The position numbers and the translations under genes are program-made. The notes under the pieces were generated by a model. It was not told where the DNA came from. It saw only the letters and a list, made by a program, of their open reading frames with translations, and searched no databases. Positions 23,028 through 32,096 of a stretch of DNA of 34,222 bases are shown here, one piece after another (within the stretch, counting starts at the first letter, position 1; every line of letters begins with the position of its first letter). This DNA comes from Bacteroidales bacterium (GTDB lineage Bacteria > Bacteroidota > Bacteroidia > Bacteroidales > UBA7960): assembly GCA_007118495.1 (NCBI GenBank), contig SKRM01000032.1, positions 1 to 34,222 on the forward strand, read 5' to 3'.

Positions 23028-25940
23028 ATGGTACAACCATCCATGCAGACATTCCTTGAAGATATTGCTGATCACATTATCAATACCTATGCCGGTAAAA
23101 CCGGTGACATATGCATTGTCACGCCAAACCGCAGGGCCGGACTTTTCTTTCGTAAATACTTTGCAGCCAGGGTTCAGGGTCCTGTGTGGGCACCTGAGAT
23201 GCTCAGTATTGAAGATTTTATAAACCGTCTTTCGGGCCTCACCATATGTGATAGCCTTGATTTGATTTTTGAGCTATACGAATGCTATAAGTCAATTGAA
23301 GGAGACAATGCCGAAAGCATTGAAAGCTTTCTGAACTGGGCTCCGGCGTTATTGCGTGATTTTGATGACATTGACAGCAGCCTCATTGACAGAAAAGATA
23401 TTTACGGAGATATACGCGATTTCAGGCATATGGATTTGTGGGTACCCGGAGAAAATGACCTGACCCCTTTTCAAAGGCAATACCTCAGATTCATTGACCG
23501 CATGCAGGTTTATCACGATTCACTGACCCAACGCCTGTTAGAGAAAAGAATGGGCTGGCAGGGCCTGTCAACAAACCTTGTTGCCAATCAACTAAAAGCA
23601 GGCAAGCTTGCAATGCCGTGGGAAAAGATGATTTTCACGGGTTTCAATGCACTTACGGGAGCAGAAGAATCCATTGTAAAACAATTGCTTTCAGAGGACA
23701 GGGCCGAATACCTCGTGGATGATGATCCATATTATGCTGATGACCTCCAACATGAAGCAGGTCGCTTTATACGCAAGTATAAAAAGGTATTTCACATTGA
23801 AAAAAAAGGGAGCAATCACCAGAGCCATTTCAAGGCAAAGAAAAAAAAGATCAGAATCTATGGTATTGCAAAAAATGTAAATCAGGCCAGGCTTGCCGGC
23901 AATCTGTTTTTATCTGACGCGGATACTCCACAAGATGAAAGAACTGCCATTGTGCTGGCCAATGAGGCCTTGCTCATACCAACACTGAACTCATTGCCTG
24001 AATCAATAAAGGATATCAACGTCACCATGGGGTATCCCTTGTCAAACACAAATATGTTCGGGTTTTTTGATGCCATATTTCAACTGTTCATGCAAGCCAT
24101 TCATGAACAGCCAGCAAAAGGACCTCAGCCAACCACATACCACTACCTTGACCTGCAGCGGTTTTTTTCACACAGTAGTGTGGCTCTGTTATGGGATATG
24201 GATATGGGTGAAGAACTTTGTCTGAACTTCTTGCAAAAGCTTCGACAAGGTAATCAGTCTTTCCTTTCATATGCTGACATATTTGCATTGACTGATCACC
24301 ACAAAGGGTTCAAGCAAAAATTTGGCTTTCTTGCCAGTGAATGGTCTGAAAATCCCGGTAGTATTTTCGATGCCTTTCTTCATCTGGCCGGAGAACTTGA
24401 CTCACTATTCCGTGAAAAGGCAGCACTGTTTGGCGGAGATATTATCAGAACACCTTTTTTTGCTGACTTTGAGTCACTTTACTATTTTTCAAGGCTATTC
24501 AGAAAACTTAAAACGTTTTGCAACAAGTTCTCTTTCCTGGCGTCCATAAAAACCCTCTACCGTTTATTCAGGCAATCGGCCAATGAAACAAGACTTTCAT
24601 TTTCGGGCGAACCTTTGCAGGGCTTGCAGTTGATGGGGTTATTAGAAACCAGGATTCTTGACTTCAGGCATGTGGTTATTCTGTCTGCCAATGAAAATAT
24701 ATTGCCAAGGTCATCAGCAAGCAGTTCATTCATACCTTACGAGGTAAAGCGCAGCAGGGGTTTGCGTGTTTATCATGATCAGGATGCCATGTATGCATAT
24801 CATTTTTACCGCTTGCTTCAAAGAGCTGATAACATTACCATCCTGTACAATACACAGACCGAGGAAATGGGAAGCAATGAAAAAAGCCGGTATATCACAC
24901 AGTTGCTCCATGAACTGCCAGACTTTAACCCAGACATTTCAATCACCGAAAATATCGTTTCATTGCAACCAATTCCGGGACAGAAAAAATCCGGACTGAA
25001 GGTCACCAAAACACCAGATATTCTAAATAGATTGGGAGAAATGGCCCAAAACGGGTTTTCCCCTTCAGCCCTGAGCAACTACATCACCTGCCCGCTGCAA
25101 TTTTACCTGAAGAGGGTCGCCCGGATTGATGAGGCAGATTCCGTTGAAGAAACCATGGAGGCAATGACTGTTGGAAATATCGCTCATGGCGTGCTTGAAG
25201 CACTGTATCAGCCACACCTTGGCAGTGTTCTTCAGCCAATGCATGTTGAAAAGATGCAGAAAGAACTTGCTGACCAGCTTGCTGTTCAGCTAGAAAAAAT
25301 TTATCCCGGAGGTCATATAACAAGTGGTAAGAATTTGCTTACAAAGCACCTTATCTGCCGCTATTTAGAAAATTTTCTTCATGCTGAATCAATTAAGCTC
25401 AAAAAACTGGAGGCTGCAAACGAATACCTGACCATTGAGGGTCTTGAAACACAACTTTCAACCACCCTTATACTTGACAATGACAACGGGAATCAAATGG
25501 AGGTTGTGGTTAAAGGTAAGGCCGACCGAATTGACAGAACTGGTCATGTTGTCAGCATACTCGACTACAAAACCGGGAAGGTTGAAAGCAGCGAGCTGTC
25601 ATTCAATGACTGGGATGACCCTTTTTCCAATATAAAAAAAATCAAGAGTTTTCAGTTGCTGACTTATGCCTGGCTTTATTACAGGGTACACCCGGAAACA
25701 CATTTGGCAGTGCCTGGTATCATTTCACTCAGAAGCCCCGGCAAGGGAATTCAAAACCTGAAAATCCAGGGGGCAAACGGCGATATTACAAAAGACAGTC
25801 TGCACGAATTTGAGGCCAGGCTAAAAGTACTCCTGAAAGAGATTATGGATCCGGCTGTTGAATTTAACCAAACTGACCAGATGAGTAACTGCAAATACTG
25901 TCCTTTCATTAATCTCTGCTCAAGGCATGAGTCAACATAA
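23028..25940 (+). CDS. AddB-like PD-(D/E)XK nuclease, helicase-nuclease subunit
   Basis: About 970 residues. It resembles the AddB subunit of AddAB, which processes double-strand breaks for recombination. The N-terminal helicase-like region (CIVTPNRRAGLFFRKYF) lacks a Walker A lysine, as in Bacteroidota AddB forms. The C-terminus has the nuclease core KGKADRID...SILDYKTGK and four iron-sulfur cysteines: one in YITCPLQFYLKR (about 688) and three in CKYCPFINLC (about 955-964). Starts at TTG 23016, ATG 23028 and ATG 23043 are all in frame; family alignment (MQTFLEDIADHI) slightly favours 23043. addA is not in the window. It lies 22 bp after the MurU-like gene, and its 3' end is 16 bp from convergent alaS. 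Confidence 0.87.
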   Translation: MVQPSMQTFLEDIADHIINTYAGKTGDICIVTPNRRAGLFFRKYFAARVQGPVWAPEMLSIEDFINRLSGLTICDSLDLIFELYECYKSIEGDNAESIESFLNWAPALLRDFDDIDSSLIDRKDIYGDIRDFRHMDLWVPGENDLTPFQRQYLRFIDRMQVYHDSLTQRLLEKRMGWQGLSTNLVANQLKAGKLAMPWEKMIFTGFNALTGAEESIVKQLLSEDRAEYLVDDDPYYADDLQHEAGRFIRKYKKVFHIEKKGSNHQSHFKAKKKKIRIYGIAKNVNQARLAGNLFLSDADTPQDERTAIVLANEALLIPTLNSLPESIKDINVTMGYPLSNTNMFGFFDAIFQLFMQAIHEQPAKGPQPTTYHYLDLQRFFSHSSVALLWDMDMGEELCLNFLQKLRQGNQSFLSYADIFALTDHHKGFKQKFGFLASEWSENPGSIFDAFLHLAGELDSLFREKAALFGGDIIRTPFFADFESLYYFSRLFRKLKTFCNKFSFLASIKTLYRLFRQSANETRLSFSGEPLQGLQLMGLLETRILDFRHVVILSANENILPRSSASSSFIPYEVKRSRGLRVYHDQDAMYAYHFYRLLQRADNITILYNTQTEEMGSNEKSRYITQLLHELPDFNPDISITENIVSLQPIPGQKKSGLKVTKTPDILNRLGEMAQNGFSPSALSNYITCPLQFYLKRVARIDEADSVEETMEAMTVGNIAHGVLEALYQPHLGSVLQPMHVEKMQKELADQLAVQLEKIYPGGHITSGKNLLTKHLICRYLENFLHAESIKLKKLEAANEYLTIEGLETQLSTTLILDNDNGNQMEVVVKGKADRIDRTGHVVSILDYKTGKVESSELSFNDWDDPFSNIKKIKSFQLLTYAWLYYRVHPETHLAVPGIISLRSPGKGIQNLKIQGANGDITKDSLHEFEARLKVLLKEIMDPAVEFNQTDQMSNCKYCPFINLCSRHEST

Positions 25941-25956
25941 GCCTTTCTTAAGCGAT

Positions 25957-28578
25957 TTAACTTTCGACCATCTTTCTGCTTTCTGACAAGACCTTATCCA
26001 GGCCAGTAGTATCTTTCCCTCCGGCAGATGCAAAAAATGGTTGTCCACCGCCGCCTCCATTAATCCATTTTGCAAGTTCACGTACTATATTGCCGGCATG
26101 AAAGCCTTTGTTGACTGTCAGCTTTTCAGACAACATCACGGCAATACCGGGTTTTCCGTCAAATTCGTGGGCAATTACAAGAAAAAGATCATCCACTTTT
26201 GATTTCAGTTGAAAGGCCAGATCTTTGGCAGCCCGTGAATCCATGCCAAGCTTTACGCCAATATAATTTATTCCATTGATATTTTCGGCCTTACTAACCA
26301 GTTGATCAACCAACTGCCTAAGTTGCTCATGCTGTAAAAGTTCAAGCTGTTTTTCCATTTCAGCATTCTTTTCAAGCAATTGCCTGATGGCAATGGTAGT
26401 GTCTTTGGGTTGCCTTAACAAGTGACGGATGGCTTCAAGCTCATCAAGTTTTTCCTGATAGTGATTTTCTGCAGCTCGCCCTGTCACGGCCTCTAACCTC
26501 CTGATGCCTGCAGCAATGGCACTTTCTGATACTATGGTAAACAGCCCGATCTGCCCTGTTTGATCAACATGGGTGCCTCCGCAAAGCTCGGTTGAAAAAT
26601 TCTTGTCAAAAGCCACGACCCTGACCTTTTCTCCATATTTTTCCCCAAAAAGAGCCGTCGCTCCCATTTGGCTGGCCTGATCCATTGATATCTCACGGTG
26701 TTCCTCCATAGAGATATTCTCGCGGATCTTCTCATTGACCAGCCTTTCCACAGCCCTGACTTCCTCATCGGTCATTCTGCCAAAATGTGAAAAGTCAAAA
26801 CGAAGCCTTTTATCATCAACCAGTGAGCCTTTTTGCTGAACGTGGCTGCCAAGAACCACTTTCAAGGCTGAGTGCAGCAAATGGGTGGCAGTATGGTTAT
26901 TGGCCGTAAGTCTTCGTTTTTTGGTATCAACTACTGCCAACAAAGTTTCAGGCCAGGGGTTCGGGATTTCTGCCATCAGGTGAACAGTCAGGTTATTTTC
27001 TTTTCTGGTATCAATTACCTGGTATGGTTTTCCGTCTGCAAGCAATTGTCCCCTGTCACCAACCTGACCCCCAGATTCTGCGTAAAAAGGCGTCTGGTCG
27101 AGCACTACCTGGTACATGGTTTTGCCCTTAAGGCTAACTTTCCTGTATTTAATAACCTTTACCCTGGCCTCCAGTTGTTCATAGCCCAGAAACCTGGTTT
27201 CTTCACCTTTTGATTGCAAATCTGTCCAGTCATGTGTTTCTAATGCAGCTGCTGAACGGCTTCTGTCTTTTTGGGCTGCCATGCCTTTTTTAAACCCATC
27301 CATATCAACTTTCAACCCCTTTTCTCTGGCCATCAACTCTGTAAGGTCAACAGGAAAGCCATAGGTATCAAATAATTCAAAGGCAAAACCACCTTCAATT
27401 TCTTTACGATCAGGATGGGCAATTATATATTGCTCAAATCTTTGAATCCCTGTCTCGAGGGTACGCAAAAAGGTCTGTTCCTCCTCATGGATCACCCTTG
27501 AAATAAGCTCTTGCTGGGCGGGTAGCTCGGAGAATGCCTCGCCCATACACTCTACCAGAACCGGAACCAGAAGGTGTACAAAAGGGTCTCTCATCGATAA
27601 GAACGTATACCCATAACGAATGGCCCTTCGCAAAATCCGGCGAATCACATAACCTGCCTTGTTGTTTGAGGGTAGTTCACCATCGGCTATGGCAAAAGCC
27701 ACAGCCCTCAGATGATCAGAAACAACCCGCATGGCCACATCCTGACCGGCATCCTCTCCATACTTCAATCCTGTAATCTCCGCAAGCTTATTAATATATG
27801 GTTTGAACACGTCCGTATCATAATTTGACTGTTTTCCCTGCAAAACCATGCAAAGACGTTCAAATCCCATACCTGTATCAACATGTTTTGAAGGCAGGTT
27901 TTTCAGGCTACCATCTGACATGCGGTTAAATTCAATAAAAACCAGGTTCCAGATTTCAATTACAAGGGGGTGATCCTTATTAACCAGGTCGGCACCGGGA
28001 GTCTTATTTCGATCAGCATCATTACGAATGTCGACATGGATCTCCGAACAGGGGCCACAGGGTCCGGTATCACCCATTTCCCAAAAATTATCCTTTTTCG
28101 ACCCATATAGTATGCGATCTTCACTGACAAAAGGTTTCCAAAGCTCAAAAGCCTCATGATCAACCGCCAGACCCTCATCGGGCGACCCTTCAAAGACCGT
28201 TACGTAAAGCCGTTCTTTATCAATGCCATACACTTGTGTAAGCAACTCCCAGGCCCAGGCAATGGCCTCCTTTTTGAAATAATCGCCGAAACTCCAGTTG
28301 CCTAACATTTCAAACATGGTATGGTGGTATGTATCATGCCCCACCTCTTCAAGGTCGTTATGCTTGCCCGACACCCTCAGGCACTTTTGCGTATTGGCAA
28401 CCCGCAGATCAGATGCAGGACTGTTACCCAAAAAAACATCCTTAAACTGGTTCATTCCCGCATTGGTAAACATCAAGGTAGGGTCATTCTTCACAACCAT
28501 GGGAGCAGATCGGTACAGTGCGTGCCCTTTTTGTTTGAAGAAATCATGAAATAAGCGTCGAACTTCTGAAGAGGTCAT
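25957..28578 (-). CDS. alaS: Alanyl-tRNA synthetase
   Basis: AlaRS charges tRNA-Ala and proofreads Ser and Gly. The 873 residues are full length. The N-terminal catalytic domain has FFKQKGHALYRSAPMV, PTLMFTNAGMNQFKDVFLG and MGDTGPCGPCSEIH. The editing domain carries the zinc/active-site residues His562 and His566 (HTATHLLH) and Cys666 and His670 (CGGTHVD). The C-terminal domain ends with the C-Ala glycine-rich segment KWINGGGGGQPFFASAGG. It is transcribed alone, divergent from the M23 peptidase gene across 152 bp. A minus-strand -7 element, TAATTTTG (plus 28613-28620), and a CCGGTAACCGG palindrome (28602-28612) precede the ATG. Confidence 0.98.
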   Translation of the reverse strand: MTSSEVRRLFHDFFKQKGHALYRSAPMVVKNDPTLMFTNAGMNQFKDVFLGNSPASDLRVANTQKCLRVSGKHNDLEEVGHDTYHHTMFEMLGNWSFGDYFKKEAIAWAWELLTQVYGIDKERLYVTVFEGSPDEGLAVDHEAFELWKPFVSEDRILYGSKKDNFWEMGDTGPCGPCSEIHVDIRNDADRNKTPGADLVNKDHPLVIEIWNLVFIEFNRMSDGSLKNLPSKHVDTGMGFERLCMVLQGKQSNYDTDVFKPYINKLAEITGLKYGEDAGQDVAMRVVSDHLRAVAFAIADGELPSNNKAGYVIRRILRRAIRYGYTFLSMRDPFVHLLVPVLVECMGEAFSELPAQQELISRVIHEEEQTFLRTLETGIQRFEQYIIAHPDRKEIEGGFAFELFDTYGFPVDLTELMAREKGLKVDMDGFKKGMAAQKDRSRSAAALETHDWTDLQSKGEETRFLGYEQLEARVKVIKYRKVSLKGKTMYQVVLDQTPFYAESGGQVGDRGQLLADGKPYQVIDTRKENNLTVHLMAEIPNPWPETLLAVVDTKKRRLTANNHTATHLLHSALKVVLGSHVQQKGSLVDDKRLRFDFSHFGRMTDEEVRAVERLVNEKIRENISMEEHREISMDQASQMGATALFGEKYGEKVRVVAFDKNFSTELCGGTHVDQTGQIGLFTIVSESAIAAGIRRLEAVTGRAAENHYQEKLDELEAIRHLLRQPKDTTIAIRQLLEKNAEMEKQLELLQHEQLRQLVDQLVSKAENINGINYIGVKLGMDSRAAKDLAFQLKSKVDDLFLVIAHEFDGKPGIAVMLSEKLTVNKGFHAGNIVRELAKWINGGGGGQPFFASAGGKDTTGLDKVLSESRKMVES

Positions 28579-28601
28579 GTAAAAAGTTTTTTGTTTTTTT
28601 C

Positions 28602-28642
28602 CCGGTAACCGGCAAAATTACATGATTTTTTTTAGTTTTGTA
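28602..28642. promoter_or_regulatory. Divergent promoters for alaS and M23 peptidase operon
   Basis: Minus strand: TAATTTTG (plus 28613-28620), exact TAnnTTTG for alaS, with palindrome CCGGTAACCGG (28602-28612) between it and the ATG. Plus strand: TAGTTTTG (28633-28640), exact, preceded by eight T. The 17-bp string TTTTTTTTAGTTTTGTA (28626-28642) recurs exactly at the iorA promoter (33767-33783). Confidence 0.5.
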
Positions 28643-28673
28643 TTCTGGGAAGTTTTTTCAGGTAGTTATGTTG

Positions 28674-28689
28674 TGTTCAGTTCTGAACA
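28674..28689. promoter_or_regulatory. Perfect 16-bp palindrome upstream of M23-merR operon
   Basis: TGTTCAGTTCTGAACA: 7-bp arms around a TT centre. It lies about 30 bp after the predicted start of transcription and 41 bp before the M23 ATG. It is a candidate repressor site or a tight leader hairpin. Confidence 0.5.
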
Positions 28690-28730
28690 ATTTACCATTA
28701 TAGCAGATAGGGAGCAATCCACAATACCAT

Positions 28731-29699
28731 ATGGGTAAAGTAAAATACCGTTTTAATACCAAATCGCTGGCAGTTGAACAGGTAAAGGAGACATTCAGAG
28801 ACAAACTGAAAGTATTCTTTCGTTATATGCTTGCCGGAATGGTCTTTTCTGCCATCGTTCTATTCATTGGTTTTAGTTTTTTTGATTCGCCCAAAGAGCG
28901 CATGCTAAGAAGGGAAATTGAACAATTTCGTATTCAGTATCAAATGATCAATGACAGGTTGGATATCCTGGCAAGCGTTGTGGATGACCTTCAAGACAAA
29001 GATGACCATATTTACAGGGTCATCTTTGAAGCCGATCCTGTACCCCGTACTGTCAGAGATGCAGCTTTTGGTGGCACTGACCGCTACGCCCACCTGGCCG
29101 GTTACCAAAACAGCCAATTGATGTCGCAGACCATGCAGCGTGTTGACAGGCTGGCCAGACAGCTTTATGTCCAGTCAAGGTCTTTTGACGAGGTTTTCGA
29201 TATGGCTTTGAACAAGGCCGACATGCTGGCCTCCATCCCTGCCATTGTGCCCATTGCCAAAGGGACAGAACGACTTATGTCGGGTTATGGCATGCGCATT
29301 CATCCTATATACAAAACCCTGAGAATGCATACCGGAGTTGACTTCACAGCTCCCCCGGGAACACCCATATATGCTACTGGCAACGGGGTTGTAGTCAGGG
29401 CTGAAATGAACAATCACGGATATGGGCGCATGGTAGTCATTGACCACGGATATGGATATGAAACCCTGTACGCCCACATGAGCGAAGTTGAAGTAAGGCG
29501 TGGACAGGAGATCAAAAGAGGCGAAATTATCGGAAAAGTTGGCAACACAGGTACATCCACTGCACCTCATTTACACTATGAAGTAATCAGGAATGGCAGA
29601 ACTGTGAATCCGGTATATTATTTCTTCAGCGATCTGACCCCTGAAGAATTCGAGATTATTATCGAACGGGCTTCAAGGGTGAATCAGTCACTTTCCTGA
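28731..29699 (+). CDS. Membrane-anchored M23 (LytM) peptidoglycan endopeptidase
   Basis: 322 residues. It would cleave peptide cross-bridges in peptidoglycan or act as an activator of amidases. There is a cytoplasmic N-terminus, one transmembrane helix at about 32-51, and a helical, probably coiled-coil segment (54-95). The LytM domain occupies about 185-300. Zinc ligands are present: His200 and Asp204 (MHTGVDF) and His282, with His280 as the catalytic partner (APHLHYE), so the site is intact. It is the first gene of a plus-strand unit with a short MerR regulator 49 bp downstream. It diverges from alaS. The target bond is not predictable from sequence. Confidence 0.92.
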   Translation: MGKVKYRFNTKSLAVEQVKETFRDKLKVFFRYMLAGMVFSAIVLFIGFSFFDSPKERMLRREIEQFRIQYQMINDRLDILASVVDDLQDKDDHIYRVIFEADPVPRTVRDAAFGGTDRYAHLAGYQNSQLMSQTMQRVDRLARQLYVQSRSFDEVFDMALNKADMLASIPAIVPIAKGTERLMSGYGMRIHPIYKTLRMHTGVDFTAPPGTPIYATGNGVVVRAEMNNHGYGRMVVIDHGYGYETLYAHMSEVEVRRGQEIKRGEIIGKVGNTGTSTAPHLHYEVIRNGRTVNPVYYFFSDLTPEEFEIIIERASRVNQSLS

Positions 29700-29748
29700 C
29701 AAACAGAACCATCTTTTTCTTATTTTTACGTCTTTAATCGAGAGACGA

Positions 29749-30084
29749 ATGAATAAGGCTGATCCTGAAACCGGAAAAATTTACTATTCTATTGGTGAAG
29801 TTGCATCGATGTTTGGTGTAAACACATCACTAATCCGCTTTTGGGAAAAAGAGTTTGAGATTATCCGACCCAAAAAAAACAAAAAGGGTAACCGCCTCTT
29901 TACCCAAAGAGACGTAGACAACTTTCATATCATTTACCATTTGGTTAAAGAAAAAGGGTATACCCTCAAGGGAGCAAGAGAAAAACTCAGAGACAGCAAG
30001 GATGAACTGCTCAGAGATATTGAGGTCATCAAGACCTTAAATAAATTACGCGAATTTCTGGAATCTGTAAAATCGGCCCTCTGA
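29749..30084 (+). CDS. Short MerR-family transcriptional regulator
   Basis: 111 residues, essentially the DNA-binding part of a MerR protein. The winged helix-turn-helix is YYSIGEVASMFGVNTSLIRFWEKEFEIIRPKKN, followed by the wing GNRLFTQRDVDNFHIIYHLVKEKGYTLKGA and a helix for dimerisation. There is no C-terminal effector domain and no cysteines for metal binding, so the trigger is unknown. It shares a transcription unit with the M23 peptidase gene and may control it; the TGTTCAG palindrome at 28674-28689 is a possible target. A GC-rich hairpin follows the stop. Confidence 0.9.
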   Translation: MNKADPETGKIYYSIGEVASMFGVNTSLIRFWEKEFEIIRPKKNKKGNRLFTQRDVDNFHIIYHLVKEKGYTLKGAREKLRDSKDELLRDIEVIKTLNKLREFLESVKSAL

Positions 30085-30088
30085 ACCG

Positions 30089-30116
30089 GTGCCGGATATC
30101 CGCATCGGCCGGGCAC
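30089..30116 (+). terminator. GC-rich hairpin after merR-like gene
   Basis: GTGCCGG (30089-30095) pairs with CCGGGCAC (30109-30116) with one bulged G. Only ACTTTTG follows, so it is at best a weak intrinsic terminator separating the merR-like gene from the MFS gene. Confidence 0.35.
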
Positions 30117-30150
30117 ACTTTTGCGGGATATGATTTGGTATATATTTTAA

Positions 30151-32091
30151 ATGTGTAAACCTATGGTTGCAAAACTCAAGAAAAAACTGCACGAATCCAA
30201 AAGCGCCAGGTGGGGCGTACTGATCCTCGCCAGCTTTGCGATGGCCACCAATTATTATTTTTATGATGCCCTTGCTCCCCTGGCCGACCTCATAAGGATG
30301 AACCTGGGTTTCACCTCAACCGAATATGGGTTTTTCGTATCAGCCTATTCAATACCCAATGTATTTCTGGCCATGGCCGTACTGGGGGGGATCATTCTCG
30401 ACAGGATAGGGATACGGATCACCGGATTTTCATTCATATTTCTCATGGCAATCGGTGGGACCATCACCGCCTATGGTGCATCAGAATCATTTCTTAGCGG
30501 TGGGTTCGGTTACAATTTCATGAACTCGTTCCTGACCAGCTACTCGCCTGCCCTCAAAATGATGTCCCTCGGGTTCTTCGTTTTTGGACTTGGAGCTGAA
30601 ACAAGCATCGTGGTCCTTTCAAAAATTATTGTGAAATGGTTTAAAGGAAAGGAACTAGCCCTGGCCCTCGGTCTGAATCTGGCCATCGGTCGTCTTGGGG
30701 CAGCCCTTGCATTTACCCTTTCTCCGAGACTGATCTATCCTGAATGGACTTTTGCCATTTGGTTTGGCGTATTATTACTTTGGGTGGGTCTGATTGCATT
30801 TATGTTTTACATGTTGCTTGATGTAAAAATAGACCGCCAGGTAGAGATTGACCTGAAAGATCCCGAAGACGAATTCAGGTGGAGCGACCTGAAAGACCTG
30901 GTAACCAATCGATCAGTAATTTACATAACATTGCTTTGTGTAACTTTTTACTCAGCAGTATTCCCCTTTCTGAAGTTTGCACCTGACCTGCTCATGAATA
31001 AGTTCTCCATGCCCAGAGCCCTGGCCGGTGACGTAACCTCTTACCTGATGTATGGAACAATTTTGCTGACACCCTTGTTCGGTTGGATTGCTGACAATAA
31101 GGGTAAGAGTGCCACGCTGATGTATCTGGGGTCGGCACTGCTTATTGTGGCCCATCTGCTTTTTGCCAAAACTTATATTGAGCCGCGTATTCCCATTATA
31201 CTGCTTGGAATTGCCTTTTCTCTGGTTCCGGCGGCCATGTGGCCGGCTGTTACAAAAATTGTACGTCAAAGCAAACTTGGAACAGCTTACGGTTTTATGT
31301 TCTCGGTGCAAAACATCGGTCTGTGGATCTTCCCCATATTGATCGGTTGGGTTGTCGATACTTCGAATCCTTTCTACCGTACAGAAATAGATAGCGAAGC
31401 ATTCAGGACAATACAACAGGAAAATATGGAATACAGGGGGACTTATCTGAACAGACACAGCGAGCCCAACACGGATATGGCCATTCATATTAACAGCTCC
31501 ATTTATGACACCGAAAAAGAGGGTGTCATATGGCGTGAAGTCCATATGGTCACAACAGGAAGTGAAGGTGAATTCACCCTGCAACTGGGTCACGGTGATA
31601 TTATTTCATCCGTTGATTTTACAAGCCTTGTTTCTGACAAACAATACATGGCACAAATTACGGTAACAAGGAGAAATGAAGAACTGATACTTTTCCAGGA
31701 TGCATTTATGGTTGATGCTTCAGGCTATTTCAATGCCCGGGTATCATCACGTTACCAGCACCTTTTCGGGCAAACCTTAAGAGGGAGCGTATCACTCACC
31801 GAGGCCCTTACCGGAGAAAGGGTATGGCTTGAAAACTTCAGATTTTACCTGAACGATGACGGAAGTTTTGAAATCCCCATGGGTTATGGACGCCTGGCTT
31901 ATGCCAATCCGGCATACTTCAGGTTAGACCATGGCACGCTTTCGGCTGAAGTGATCAAGCCACTTGACTATACCAATGCCATGCTGGTATTTTCTCTATT
32001 GGGTTTTGCCGGTTTAATCTTTGCATTCTTGCTAAAGCGAGAAGATAAAACTTCCGGTTACGGGCTGGAATTGCCAAACAAGGATACGTAA
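30151..32091 (+). CDS. MFS transporter with a large periplasmic insert between helices 11 and 12
   Basis: 646 residues, long for this family (about 400-450 usual). Helices 1-11 span about 21-401, with MFS motif A loops at GGIILDRIGIRITG and GWIADNKGKS. Helix 12 (about 608-628) comes only after an extra roughly 200-residue stretch (403-606). Odd-to-even loops in MFS proteins face the periplasm, so this insert should be outside the inner membrane. It is hydrophilic and looks beta-rich. The substrate is unknown. ATG 30151 and 30163 are both possible starts. hldD follows 5 bp later and is probably co-transcribed. The merR-like gene is 66 bp upstream with a hairpin between. Confidence 0.88.
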   Translation: MCKPMVAKLKKKLHESKSARWGVLILASFAMATNYYFYDALAPLADLIRMNLGFTSTEYGFFVSAYSIPNVFLAMAVLGGIILDRIGIRITGFSFIFLMAIGGTITAYGASESFLSGGFGYNFMNSFLTSYSPALKMMSLGFFVFGLGAETSIVVLSKIIVKWFKGKELALALGLNLAIGRLGAALAFTLSPRLIYPEWTFAIWFGVLLLWVGLIAFMFYMLLDVKIDRQVEIDLKDPEDEFRWSDLKDLVTNRSVIYITLLCVTFYSAVFPFLKFAPDLLMNKFSMPRALAGDVTSYLMYGTILLTPLFGWIADNKGKSATLMYLGSALLIVAHLLFAKTYIEPRIPIILLGIAFSLVPAAMWPAVTKIVRQSKLGTAYGFMFSVQNIGLWIFPILIGWVVDTSNPFYRTEIDSEAFRTIQQENMEYRGTYLNRHSEPNTDMAIHINSSIYDTEKEGVIWREVHMVTTGSEGEFTLQLGHGDIISSVDFTSLVSDKQYMAQITVTRRNEELILFQDAFMVDASGYFNARVSSRYQHLFGQTLRGSVSLTEALTGERVWLENFRFYLNDDGSFEIPMGYGRLAYANPAYFRLDHGTLSAEVIKPLDYTNAMLVFSLLGFAGLIFAFLLKREDKTSGYGLELPNKDT

Positions 32092-32096
32092 TTACA

